Below are positions 1-12,500 of a stretch of 64,000 nt of DNA, one piece after another. A model generated the notes under the pieces. The model saw only the letters and a program-made list of their open reading frames with translations, did not search any database and was not told the DNA's origin. Origin of the DNA: Lingula anatina (lineage: Eukaryota; Brachiopoda; Lingulata; Lingulida; Lingulidae); assembly GCF_001039355.2 (NCBI RefSeq), contig NW_019775614.1, positions 64,807-128,806 on the forward strand. Reading direction: 5' to 3'. Both the position numbers and the translations under genes were made by a program. The first letter of the stretch is position 1; each line of letters starts with the position of its first letter.

Positions 1-199
1 GGGGGGGGGGGGGGAAGGGGGCGGGGGGTATTTTTCTGAAAAAGAGGACCTTTTACCATAAAAACTTCACGTACCTACGTACATGTAGATCAAATTTTAC
101 CCAGAGTGGACATTTTCCCAGCAAAAGGGGCAGTTCTTTTCAATCCCCCCCCACCACCACCCCCACCCCCCACCCCCACCCCCTAAGGCTACAGGCCTG
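1..199. repeat. Partial foldback MITE, family M2 (CAGGCCCGTAGCC ends)
   Basis: Poly-G/poly-C flanked element whose right end reads ggctacaggcctg. The interior has the family's diagnostic stretches about a 'gaaaaagaggacc' and 'cagagtggac' core. The left end is cut by the window. Family copies recur at 14014, 21228, 21842, 31627, 36444 and 45442. It sits in an SLC7 intron, immediately downstream of the 315-219 exon. Confidence 0.7.
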
Positions 200-218
200 A
201 TAGAATATTTATACTTAC

Positions 219-547
219 AGTAAAGATCATGGACGGGAGAGGTGTGTACTTCTTGACATGAACCATGGACAGAATACTCATAAGGTGGCCTTCTCTGGCT
301 GCCACAAAACAAAGCCTGGGAACAGAAAAATGGAAATCTTATGAGGTTCTGGCAGAATCTGGTGAATCGTGGATTTGTCACTACCACAAACCAAAGCTGG
401 AAAATAGAATAAATAAATGACTCTTATTATTTTGTGACCTTTAATTTGGATATACCACAAAATAGGGGCCTGTCAATTCAAAATGGCACCAGAAAAATTC
501 AGGAATATAATTTACATCAAACAACAATAAATACGTAAGTGTCAAAG

Positions 548-592
<45 letters not shown>

Positions 593-3500
593 AAAAAAAA
601 AAACAATCTGAGTCGAAATTTTATTTCTATATTCAAGACATACTTTAATACAGGAAAACTGATAATGCTGTCAATAATAAACTGTTATATTTGATTTTTT
701 GCTTATGAATGGCATGCATGTGGTGCTTTGACAAAAAAATAAATAAATAAATGAAAAATTGACCCACCTGCCCCCTGTGAAGGCTGTGCCATTAGCAGCA
801 CCAAATGTGGACATTGCAACAGAGATAGGAATAATAATGGCTGCTGGGCCTATCACTCTATCTGCCCATGTCTGAAAAAATATATAAGAGATAAAAGACT
901 GTAAAATGAATTATTGCAAACTTTACAGTAAATATCTATCTTAATCAGCAAAGAAGCTGAAGTACTATTATATCTGGGACTATTGTAATATTGTAAAATG
1001 AAGATTTAAAACCTTTATTACAAAGCTCACAGTAAACATGTTCTCTATCATAATCAGCTAAGAAGCTGTAGCACAAAACCGTTAAACTAAAATGGCATGA
1101 ACATTTGATAAGAGTGAATGAAAATCTTCCACAGCCTAAATCCCAATTAAGAATCAATGTTGCACATAGTCTAGTTAATTGTGCTTCTGTAATTTATAGA
1201 AAAAAAGTAGAAATAGTCAACAAACTTGGAAAATCCATTTTGTTGGTCATCTGATTGTGTCAAACATACCAATATAGATATTCCAATCTTAATTAGTCTT
1301 CCAACATTATATACTTCAACAAAGTCTGTTGTAGTGGTGTATTTTTTATCTGGTATATGTAATAAAAGATGTAAAAAAGAGAAGTCAAAATTACTCAAAA
1401 ACCATTGTTTCTCATGGCCATACTTACAACAGCTACAGCAGGTGATGCAATAATTTCTGCAGCAGACATGACGCTCAAGTAGGAAATATTAACAAGGATA
1501 TAGCATATCATAACCAGCGGCAAGCCAATCAGAATGGCACGAGGAAGATTTCTGAAATAGCAGCAAGCATGAAAGGTGTCCACAATGTATACTTCTGGCA
1601 GTTTAGTTAAAGGGCCCATCATTTTTTTTACTTCTCCTTTTGGGTTTATAAATGTTAAGAAGCAAGTAACACTTTTTGTGGTGATATACCAATGAAAATT
1701 TACCATATGTAAATTGAAACATTTATATAGATAGTAATAAGAGAGTCGCATTCAAGAACACAATTAAAAGTTGTCAAACAATTACACTTACACTGTCGGG
1801 TTCTGCAACTCTTCTGTAGCATAATTCAAGTTGTTCCTACAACAAACAAGCCAACCATTCATGATAGTCTTTAACTGAAAGCAAATTTTTTTCAATGTTG
1901 CAAATTTAAAATTTTGACAAATGATGAATTTGTATGAATTTCACAGAAGTGCATATCGAGCTGCCAACACTTTGGGTCAGAGCTTCTTCTGTATTTTTTT
2001 TAGATATTGATCCCTGTTCTACAGTACTTATGCTGAAATCATGTAAATCAATCAGCCCATTTAAGGTAGTGTCAAGTTGACAGAGACTCCATCTTCTCTG
2101 CTCAGCATACTGAATATCATGTTTTCAGTGTGGCAGTTCCGGCTATGCCATTTTTAAAGTACAAAAACTACCGTTAACAGTTGTGATTCAGAGGCTCAAG
2201 AAAGGAGCATCAAAAGATTCAGAAGTTCAGTTTCAGAAAGGCCTAAATGACCACTATATGCACATATAACAGTGGATCATATAAACACAATTGTTAGCTA
2301 CATGTTCCTCACCAGCCGTCATAAGCCCACAGCCCATCATAGAATGCCAGTGCTATTCCAGCCACATTATTAGAGGTGCCTTCAAAACCATTGCCAAGGT
2401 GTTGGATATTACCTGGATATAAAAGAAGTGAATAATTATATTAAGACAAATTAATGGACTGGATATGTGTATAACAATTTTGCCTTCATGTTCATTTTCT
2501 TAACTGTAATATCAATAGTTTTTAATTTTCAGTAAATCATTCAGTCCTACTTTTTATTTTGTTAATTAAAGTTTATTTTAAAAATTTGAAAATGATGATA
2601 AACCATTCCTTCAAGTTTTGGCTATGTAAAACGTTAATATAACGTTACAAGTTTTTTTTTCTATTTCTTTTAATATATCACTTTAATAAGTGACCTAACA
2701 ACCCACCATGAAAATTGCACATTAATTGTGACAAAGGAAAAAGACTACAGCTTCAAATAAAGTTTTCTTTTACACAATATTTCAGAGTCATAATTGTTTA
2801 TCTTAACTTTAAGATGGCAGTCTGAAATATTGCTGTGACATTTGTAAATTAAATAATTGTTCATGACATAATACATAATTACTATCTGCTTACCTTGTAT
2901 AAGTTTAACTATTCCGCCAACAATAATCAGTCCAATCGCAGCCAGTTTTGCAAAAGCAAAGAAGTTCTGAACCCTTGTCGCCAGCTTAACTGAGTAACAG
3001 TTGATGCCCATTATAACCACTGTAGATATACACAATGGAAAGACATGAAATTTAATTATACTGAAATAATTCATTGACCATTGTTAAAAATCCTGCTCAT
3101 CCCACTTATTTTATAATGAATCACTTCGGCCAAATTATAGAGCAATAATTTAAAAGTAATTCGCATTTAAATAAAGATTCAGTAATTTTCATTATCTTCA
3201 GAGCTTTTTTAACTGATATATATATACAGCGGCCATAATTTTTTAAGTGTTCAGTTGATTTTCACAATTACTAAGAATGTTTTTTTTTCATATAAAATCT
3301 GTGACTTCTAATGTTTGTACAGTGTATGTAAGGCCTCAATTTGAAATAAGTGGGATGATATTCATGTCCATGCATACAGCAGTATGATCTTTAACTTTAA
3401 AATTACATTTTTTTTTATAAAAGTGAGCAATCTAATCCACCGCTGCTTACTTAAACTGGTTTTGTATATATGAAATATCATAATCTTTATATTGACATAA

Positions 3501-6500
3501 ATGATGCTTTTTTGTTTAAAAAACTAATTTTGTCACAATAAGAAAATTTAATTTTAGGATAAAATATCAGAAAGTTTACATTTAATCTGGATATTTTTTG
3601 GGGTAAATCCTTAAAACATGTGTTCTTTACATGGAAGAAAGAGACGAACATTTGATGAGGAACATGTTATTTACCCATTTATAAAATGCAGGAAAGATAA
3701 ACAACAGATACAGAAAGACAATTATATGCAAAAGCTTCTATAGATAAACCCAGTGATGCTGGTGGCATTGCTTCAGCATGCCTTTTGTGATCATCTGGTG
3801 TAATCTGATATCATTAACAACAGCATACATTAAACAGTAAAGATCACCATTGTTTTCCGTAGTGATGGATGATTCGTGCAATCACTTTGGTACCTTAACT
3901 GGAAATACTTAAGGACATATCTGACATGTATGTTCTACAATGAATCTATTGTCTTAATATTATAGGTTTTTTCACAGTTTCTTCAATTAACCCAAATCAT
4001 TTAAATTACACATGCAATATGAAATCTGTCCTTTAATGATCATCTCCTTTAAATAAAATCTACATACACTGACACACTCGTTACATGTATCATCTAGATT
4101 TACCATTATTTTCTCAGTTTTTTTACTCTCTGCATGCTCTTGCTTGTATACCTGGTAGTTTCAAGCCCATTTACTATATTTAATTTCCTTTTTTATCTGA
4201 CTGTTTTTAATTATCCCTACAAGATTTGTTTTGTGCTTAGTTAATGCTGAAACAATTGAATTGCTTGTGTGAATTTTAACCCATATATCCATCTTCCTGG
4301 TTTCTAGCTAACATATGTTCATTGCAAAGTAGTTTAAAGTCCAGCTGTCATATTTATCTTCCTGGTTTCCAACCCTTAAATTATTCTGCACTTTTTTCAA
4401 TATGTTCTTATTCCAAGCATGAAACATTGTGTAAATTGCTTGAAGTTTCGAGTTCATTTAATCAGCACTTAGCAAGGACACAACTAACACTTACAGAAGG
4501 TGAAAAATGCACGCTAAATGCAGATAACTTTTTTAAAAGTTTCATTATTATGAAATATTCTGCCATAAGATTTTTTCCATTGTACATGGCAATTACCATT
4601 AACAACAAAGAATAGAAAATCAAAGACAGCACTTGTGGACACTTGAATTCCAGGGTGAATCATAAGAAACAATTAATGCACAGGAGAAAAAGATATATTC
4701 AGCTTTAATGCTAAGAAAAAAATTCACAGAGCATTAGATCCGGTACCAGCTCCGTTATTATTTATCCAGTTCTTTTTCCTTCCTAAAAAATTTCCCCTCA
4801 TCAAATCTGCCTTTGATATATTTATATAAATACTAAGACTGGGTTCCCATACCTAGTTCGATCAAACAGGATTGATCCCTTTCCGAAGGGTTTCTGGCTA
4901 AATTGCTTTCAGATGTCTGGCACACCTACTGCAGCTGCTAAACAATAGTTAATTACCTCCTAGCAGCTCCAGTAGGTGTGACAGACAGCTGTTTAAATTG
5001 ATTGTAACTTAGCGAGAATCTCCTTGGAAATAGGTCAATCCACAGTTGGTATGATAGGGTCTGGGAATGGTCCCTTATACTTACTCAAAGCAGCAAAGGC
5101 TGTCAATTTCAGAATTGCCTGTGGGGGCCCACAGTTCCCATATACAGGGGTCAGTGTGTACCTCGCAAATGCAAGGGTAATAATTGCCATTGACGATGGT
5201 TTTTTTGCGAGCAATGTGGTCCACACAAAAAGAAATGCCGGAACTGGACCATAAGCCTCAAAATAATATGCATACATACTCCCAGACTTAGGAATGGCTG
5301 TTCCAAGCTCAGTGCAACACAGTGCTCCTGTCAAGGAAATTTGTACAAGTGCTGCTTTAATATATTTAATCTAGATCATCATGAATGTTTAAATATGTGA
5401 AAAATAATTACTTAAAAAAACCAACTCTTTTTGTCCTAAATGATTGTCATTCCGAGATCCATATATAATCAAGATGGGTATATTAATGCGCTTTTAAAAT
5501 CATGCACCAACCACACCACAATTTTTTATCATGCTGTCATTTAAGAGAAATTCTTCTCAATATTAAAATGATAATTGATATTTCATACATTTTCAAGCAT
5601 CATGCAATGTTTAAATTAAGGAAGTGTGCACCAATTTTTGCCTTAAATTCTGCATTCTCTAGCTATTAGGGAACTGCCCCATACTGATTTATACAAAGTT
5701 TAAGGGCGTATTCCCAGACATTTAGATCGATCTATCCTCGTGGGGAGTCTCACTAGATTACTGTCAGATAATCCGGCTTAAATGTCGGTCCCGCCTACTA
5801 CAAGCTGTAAGGGGGTAATTTACTTTCGTGCCCTCTCAGCTGACAGCTATTTAACGTGAACCCCCAGGGAGTTAGGCGATCTAGTTTGGATCAATCTAAT
5901 CCCTGGGAATGGGATCTAAATGACAAATACTGGTATTTTCTCTGATTATCATTGATTATATAAATTTAATTACCAGTCACTATGAAGATTTATGGTGGAT
6001 CAAGGGGGGCAAAGAGAAAATTAAGTGCTCAAGTCTGATCCCTTTCCTGAAAAGTTAAATCTGTCATGTAGGACCTGTCAGTACTGAGTAAATGCTGGAG
6101 AAGACAACTCTGCCATATGGAAGTCTTTATAGAAAATCCAAGGGAGCATTTTACACCCAAGTTGATCCAAGGACTAAGGGTGCTTTCCCAGAGATTTAGA
6201 TCGATCTAAAGATTATGTTTTAGATCGACCTAACTCCCTGGGGGTTCAGGCTAAATTGCAGTCAGCCAAGCGGACACCATAGTTAATTACCCCCTTACAG
6301 CTTTTAGTAGGCGGGACAGACGCTTAAGCCGGCCAAGCTGACAGTAATCTAGTGAGACTCCCCACAGGGATAGTTCGATCTTAAAATCTATGGAAATAGG
6401 GTGTAACTGATAACACCTGGCACGCACTTGAAAGCATGTTGGTAATCAATAAACAACAGATACAGAAAGGCAATAATGCAATAGCTTCTACAGATGCAGG

Positions 6501-9500
6501 GGTGGATCCAGAGATATTTTTGGACAGTCTTCCAAATTATCTTTGTTGATCCAACTTCCATTTTTGACCGTCTTCCGACAGAAAACATTAGATGGCTGAC
6601 AATGTAAACTTGAAAAACTGACCATCTTCCAGAAGACCCAGAAGACGGCCTAAATCCGCCCCTGAGATGTTAACCCAGTGATGCTGGTGGCATTGCTTCA
6701 GCATATTCCTGTAGTGATCATCTGGTGTAATCTGACATCATAAACAGGATACATTAAACAGTCAAGATGACCAGTTTTCTGTAGTGATATAGGGTTCATG
6801 CAATCTCTTTCAGTGCCCTAATTAAATCTAATTGGAAATGCTTATAAGACCATACCTGGTGCATATGTTGAACAATGATTTTTAATTATCTTAATTACTA
6901 TATTATCAGTTTTTTCACAGTTTCTTCGAGAACCCAAATCATTATAATTACACATGCAATCTAAAATCTGTCCTTTAATGATTATATCTTCTTTAAATAA
7001 GATCTACATACACGTACTGACACAAATGCACTTAGTACATGTACTGTACATATATCATCTGCATTTACAACTATTTTCTCAGTTTCTTAGGCTCTATTCC
7101 CACAGATTTTAGATCTATCTATCCCCGCGAGGAGTCTCACTAGATTACTTTCAGATAATCCGACTTAAATGTCCGTCCCGCCTACTACAAGCTGTAAGGG
7201 GGTAATTAACTTTCGTGTCCGCCCAGCTGACAGCTATTAAGCGTGAACCCCCAGGGAGTTAGGTCGATCTAAAATAGGTCGATCTAAACTATGGAAATGG
7301 GGTGTAACTTTCTACAAGTGCTTGCTTGTATATTTTCAAGACCACCAGCTGACCTGTATATTTAAATTCCTTGTTTCTGACTGGCAGCTAGTGTTTTTGA
7401 TTATCCCCACAAGATGTGTTTCAAGTTTATTGCTGAAACAATTAAATTGCTTGTGAGACTTCAAACCTATTCATTATATCTATCTTCCTGGTTTGTAAAT
7501 GTTTTTGATTAAATATATTTATAGCACAACAACTGAATATAGCTTGACGGCTTAGAAGTCTGGCATGCCTACAGAAGCTGCTAAACAACACTTAATTACC
7601 TCCTAGCAGCTTCAGTAGGTGTGACAGACATCTAAACCACTTAAGTTGATTGCAATTTAGCGAGAATCCCCTTGGAAAGGAATCAATCCACAGTTGGTAT
7701 GATAGGGTCTGAAAATGGTCCCTTATACTTACACAAAGCAGAAGAGGCTGTCAATTTCAGAATCGCCTGTGGGTGCCCACAGTTCCCATATACAGGGGTC
7801 AGTGTGTACCTCGCAAATGCAAGGGTAATAATTGCCAATGATGATGGTTGTTGAACAAGCATTGTGGTCCAGACAAAAAGAAATGCCGGAACTGGACCAT
7901 AAGCCTCATAAAAATATGCATATGTACTCCCAGACTTTGGGATAGCAGTTCCAAGCTCAGTGCAACACAGTGCTCCTGTTGAGGAAAATTTGGACAAGTG
8001 CTGCTTTAATATTTTCAACCAAGATCATCATATACATGTGCACATGCATTTATACCAGTAATTTATGAGTGAAAATAATTTAAAAAGTCAACTAATTTTT
8101 TCCTAAATGATTGTCATTCTGGGGTGCAGAGGCTATAAGTTAGGCCAGACAAAATTGTGACTGCCACCCTAATTTTGTGGAAATCTGAATTCTTTTGCAC
8201 CTATTCTTTTTAATGGAAAAGATAAATTGGATGTTGGTTTGGTTATAGTGGGAAAAATACAACAGATCACACAAAATACCTGAATACTGTTGTTTTTATG
8301 CTTCAAAAGCCATTTATAAAGCAAATTTGCTCTTTTTCAAACTTAACCTAGCATACTTACATATAGCTAATACTGCAGTTAGTTTCAGCACTGATTGAGG
8401 AGGCCCGCAGTTGTCATAGACAGGTGCCATAGCGTAGTGTGCAAAGGCAAGGCATATTATAGCCATAGAGGAAGGACGAACAACAACAATTGATAGCCAT
8501 GCATGGAGAAATGCTGGGACAGGACCAAACGCACTGCCTAGATAAATGTACTCGCCACCAGACTTTGGTATTTCGGTCCCCAGCTCAGCGTAACACAAAG
8601 ATCCTAGAGAAAAGCAGTACTAAGTAAAAGAAATGCCAAAATGCAGCTAGAAAATCAGACTAACCAAGCTTAAAAAATGCAGATAATAAAGCATGAAATC
8701 TTTAAAATCCTGCAAACCTAAAGATGTCAAAGTTAATAAAGAGATNTGCAGTAAATGGAAAAATATGTCGGAGTTTATTCAGATGGAGGAAAATTTGGGG
8801 GCGTCTCGATAGTCCGAAGGTTCATTGGTCCGAAGGTTCATTGGTCCGAAAAGTGGTAACATTTTCATCGATTTTTTAATCAAGGGTTCATTGGTCTGAA
8901 GGTTCTATAGTGAACATTCGGACCAATGAACCTTCGGACTATTGAATCTTCGGACTATCGCTACGGCCCCGAAAATTTTAAAAGGGATGCAAGGTTGTGA
9001 CTGAATCAGAGACAGTCTTACAAGCTAGACCAAGAGTTCTATTGTGACTGAATCAGAAAGAATCTTACAAGCAAAAAAGAGGCAACATGCACTGTGATTT
9101 GCAGTAGCTATCTAATATTAGACTAAACTGTTAAACGTTTCACTTTTCACCAATATCTATATCTGCAGGTAAATATGGAGCATTTGAAACAAAGGTTATA
9201 TATACCTCAGTTAGGACTTTATAGCTACATGTATAAGCATGTCATACATGTATATCTGAATAGCAATGATTTATTTCACATTATCTATTCCAGTGATTGA
9301 AAATGCCCATGCAACTTTGATTCTAGCTACGAATAGGACCCACCAAATATATACTCTGCATTGTATACATGTACTTGTATATTGTTTGGTGGATCCTAGG
9401 ATTGTATGATTTTATTCTTAAGCATATGCACCCACACAATGTTAAGGTCACTGTACTTACAAATAGCAGCTGCTGCAATCATTTTGGGAATTGAAGAAGG

Positions 9501-12500
9501 CGGACCACAGCCATCGTATATAACGACAGATAAGTATTGTCCAAATGCTAACATAATGATAGAGAGTGAGGAGGTTTTTATCACTGCCACTGACAGCCAT
9601 GCAAAGAGGTATGCTGGGATAGGTCCGAAAGCTTCGTAAAGGTATGCATATTCTCCGCCTGATTTTGTTAGTGCCGTCCCTAGCTCAGCATAGCACAAGG
9701 AACCTAAAATCAATGGCAATTTGTTGGCTTTGGTTAGTTTATCATCTGGAAGCATTTTTAGTGACCTTTGCAACTGAAAGTATCAAGACATTATGATCTT
9801 GTATCAAATATATATATTTTTAACAGATACATTGAAGTTCATATTATTTTACTAGTATATGGATATTTCAAGTTATAATATGATAAAAATTTTCCAAAAA
9901 TAAACACTGTCTTGTAACTTTCTGTATTGCCAATGAGTGTCAGCTAGATCTTTACATAGATAAAGTTTTATTTTCCTCAAAGTATCAACTATTTTCCCTT
10001 GATATCAACAAGGTATGCGATATCAAATACCATTCATAAAGCTGTCATTGATAAAACTTGTTTTTGAGGCTCTAGTTTTCAGTTTTTGAGTAATGCTGAC
10101 AGAGACTGGTGAATTTCACAAGAGACTGACAGATCAATGTTTTTCAACAGTTACGGATAGGGTATCACCATACCTTGTTGATGAAGAGAAGATTGCTGTT
10201 AAATAATAATTTTTTTTTTTTTGCTATATAAAGATCAAATGTACATCATACATGTATGTCTTCCATCTTAAAATAAAAATAAATAAGTATGACTACTGTA
10301 GCACATGATTTTAATTTATATGAGTAAAAGGCTCCACTAGTACTATTAGCACATAAAGCAGTTAGACATAATACATATTTTTACAATTATAGATTGAAAT
10401 GCTTTCTATAAAGCAAAATTACAATAACCCAAAGCAAAAAATGGTGAATTTTAATTCTCTGTTCAAATAGTTTATCCCAATTTACTGAGTATCAAACAAT
10501 AAAATTGCTATATAAATATGTATCTCAAAAAAAAAAAAAAAGAAGTTCAAGAAATGTTCGTTATTTTACGTAAAATACTATTCAAATGTTCAAGTAGTAC
10601 CAGTACATTTTTATAAAAAATAATATATATGTAAACAAAATGAAGGTAATTTAATAAGTTTCAAATATTATTGGATAAAAAAGTGTATAAGAAAACAAAA
10701 TTTTGGCCATTCTGAATGTAATTCTTCAAGTGTGCAAAAAAGAATGCAATTACAATTCAGCAGAAGGTATAAGTCAATGCACACTGCCCGAAAAATAAAT
10801 TAAAAAAAAAACATCAGAGCAGAAACTCTCTAGAAAAAATAAATTCTATTACACAGCCTTTTGAGTACAATTTTGTACCTAGAATAGCCAGTATACCGCA
10901 CCCTGCCCACACTACCAGTGCCAGACCAATAGAACCTGTGCTGCTTATAACGCCCCCTGGTGAGATGAATATCCCTGAACCTGCAAACAACCAACAGGAA
11001 CATGTCAAATGAATTTTGATCTATATATTAAAAATATAACCTTTATACATGTGGGAAACTGAGCAAAACCAATGAAAGCAAACTTAAATTTCTCCCCCTC
11101 CCACCTTCCTTATACCAGTGAGACAGATATGTGTATCTGGAACCTGAAAATTGAAATACAGTATATGTACTAATCCTGAAAAAAGTTTTTAAAAATTTTC
11201 TGTTAAAAAAACTGACAATGATAATATTGTAAAAGGGGAAACAATGAGAAGTAGACTTTAACAAGTGGAGAAAAATATTATATATAACAGAAATTATAAA
11301 GAAAATTCCTATGTACATTTACTAGAACCAGCAAAAAAAAAAAAAAAAAAAAAAAAATGTGCCCCAGGACCCTTAAGAATTAAATGATGATGAAGAAAAG
11401 ATGATGTAGTACTTTGGGGCCAACTATCCACAAAACATCTCTCCTATCAACTAGATTATCAAAAGCATTTTTTCCAATTCTTACAAGACTAGTGAAAATG
11501 TCATCTTAAATTTTTTTTTACCAAATATCTAGCTTATTGTTTCTTTTTGATTTTTCAAATTTTCTGGGTACATGAAAATAATTCTATGTTCAAGACAGTC
11601 CCCACATTCCAGCAAATAAGCTAATCAAAACTGTAAAACTTCGCTTGTCATCTGGCCATCACTACAAAATATCCGAATATTGTTCATCTTCTGCAGGGAA
11701 CTGGTCGTCCAAATGCTGGCTCTCTCTTTGTTGCATGCTTGGTTCTATAATAGTGAAAGAGTGAAATATGCATACATTCTTACCAATCATGGTCCCTACA
11801 ATAAGTGCTATCCCACTGACCAAACCCATGGTTTTCTTCAGTTCAACTTTTTCTGGACCATCCCCTGCAGCGGCCAGCTGGTCACTTGTGGCCAGTCCAA
11901 GTTGTGAGCTGGTGGACGGCAGACGAGCTGGATGTCTGTGTGTCAAACCATTGGCATCTTCTTGATTGGCTGAACCTGGAGACACATCTGAAATTTTAAA
12001 CATATATTTTCCTGGAAATTAATTTTTGTTCATAAATAATACAAGTGGCATAGTATTGTGGTTTCTGTGCAAATAAAACTTAAGGAATAGGGATGTGAAT
12101 TTTACAGCTGATTCCCAATGAAACTATTAGTCTTATATACTGTAAATCAATCAACTCCAATGAGAGTCTCCCTGCATACAATTGGAATAACAGATGAAAC
12201 CCCCCCCCCCCCCATTTCCAATGTTCTCGTATAACCACCAGCTTTTCTGCTACTCAATGCCAGAAGGAGGCGTGTTAATCTCTTAACCTGACTGCATACA
12301 GCACGAGTCCCCACAGAAATGGATCGATCTACATAGACCAATAGTTTCATTGGAAAAGAGCCCTAAATGGCATTTATTCCAATTAAAGTGGATATGCAAT
12401 GGCGACATCTTGGTTGTTCAGGTTATTTAATAACGGTAGGGAATACTTTTAATTTGCATTCCGCATGATTGGCCTTATTTTTCAAGTGTGATGCGTTATT

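Noticed and set aside
5024-5254. Plus-strand frames overlapping SLC7 exons C and D
   Set aside because: Mirror frames of the transporter exons; both copies show them only because the exons are homologous.
8797-8970. CRISPR-like array from repeated ggtccgaaggttcatt
   Set aside because: Eukaryotic context, no regular spacers, and the repeats are inverted as in a foldback element.
5085-9703. The four SLC7 exon copies as separate genes or pseudogenes
   Set aside because: No copy has its own upstream or downstream SLC7 exons; all are intact and in the same phase between one shared set of flanking exons.
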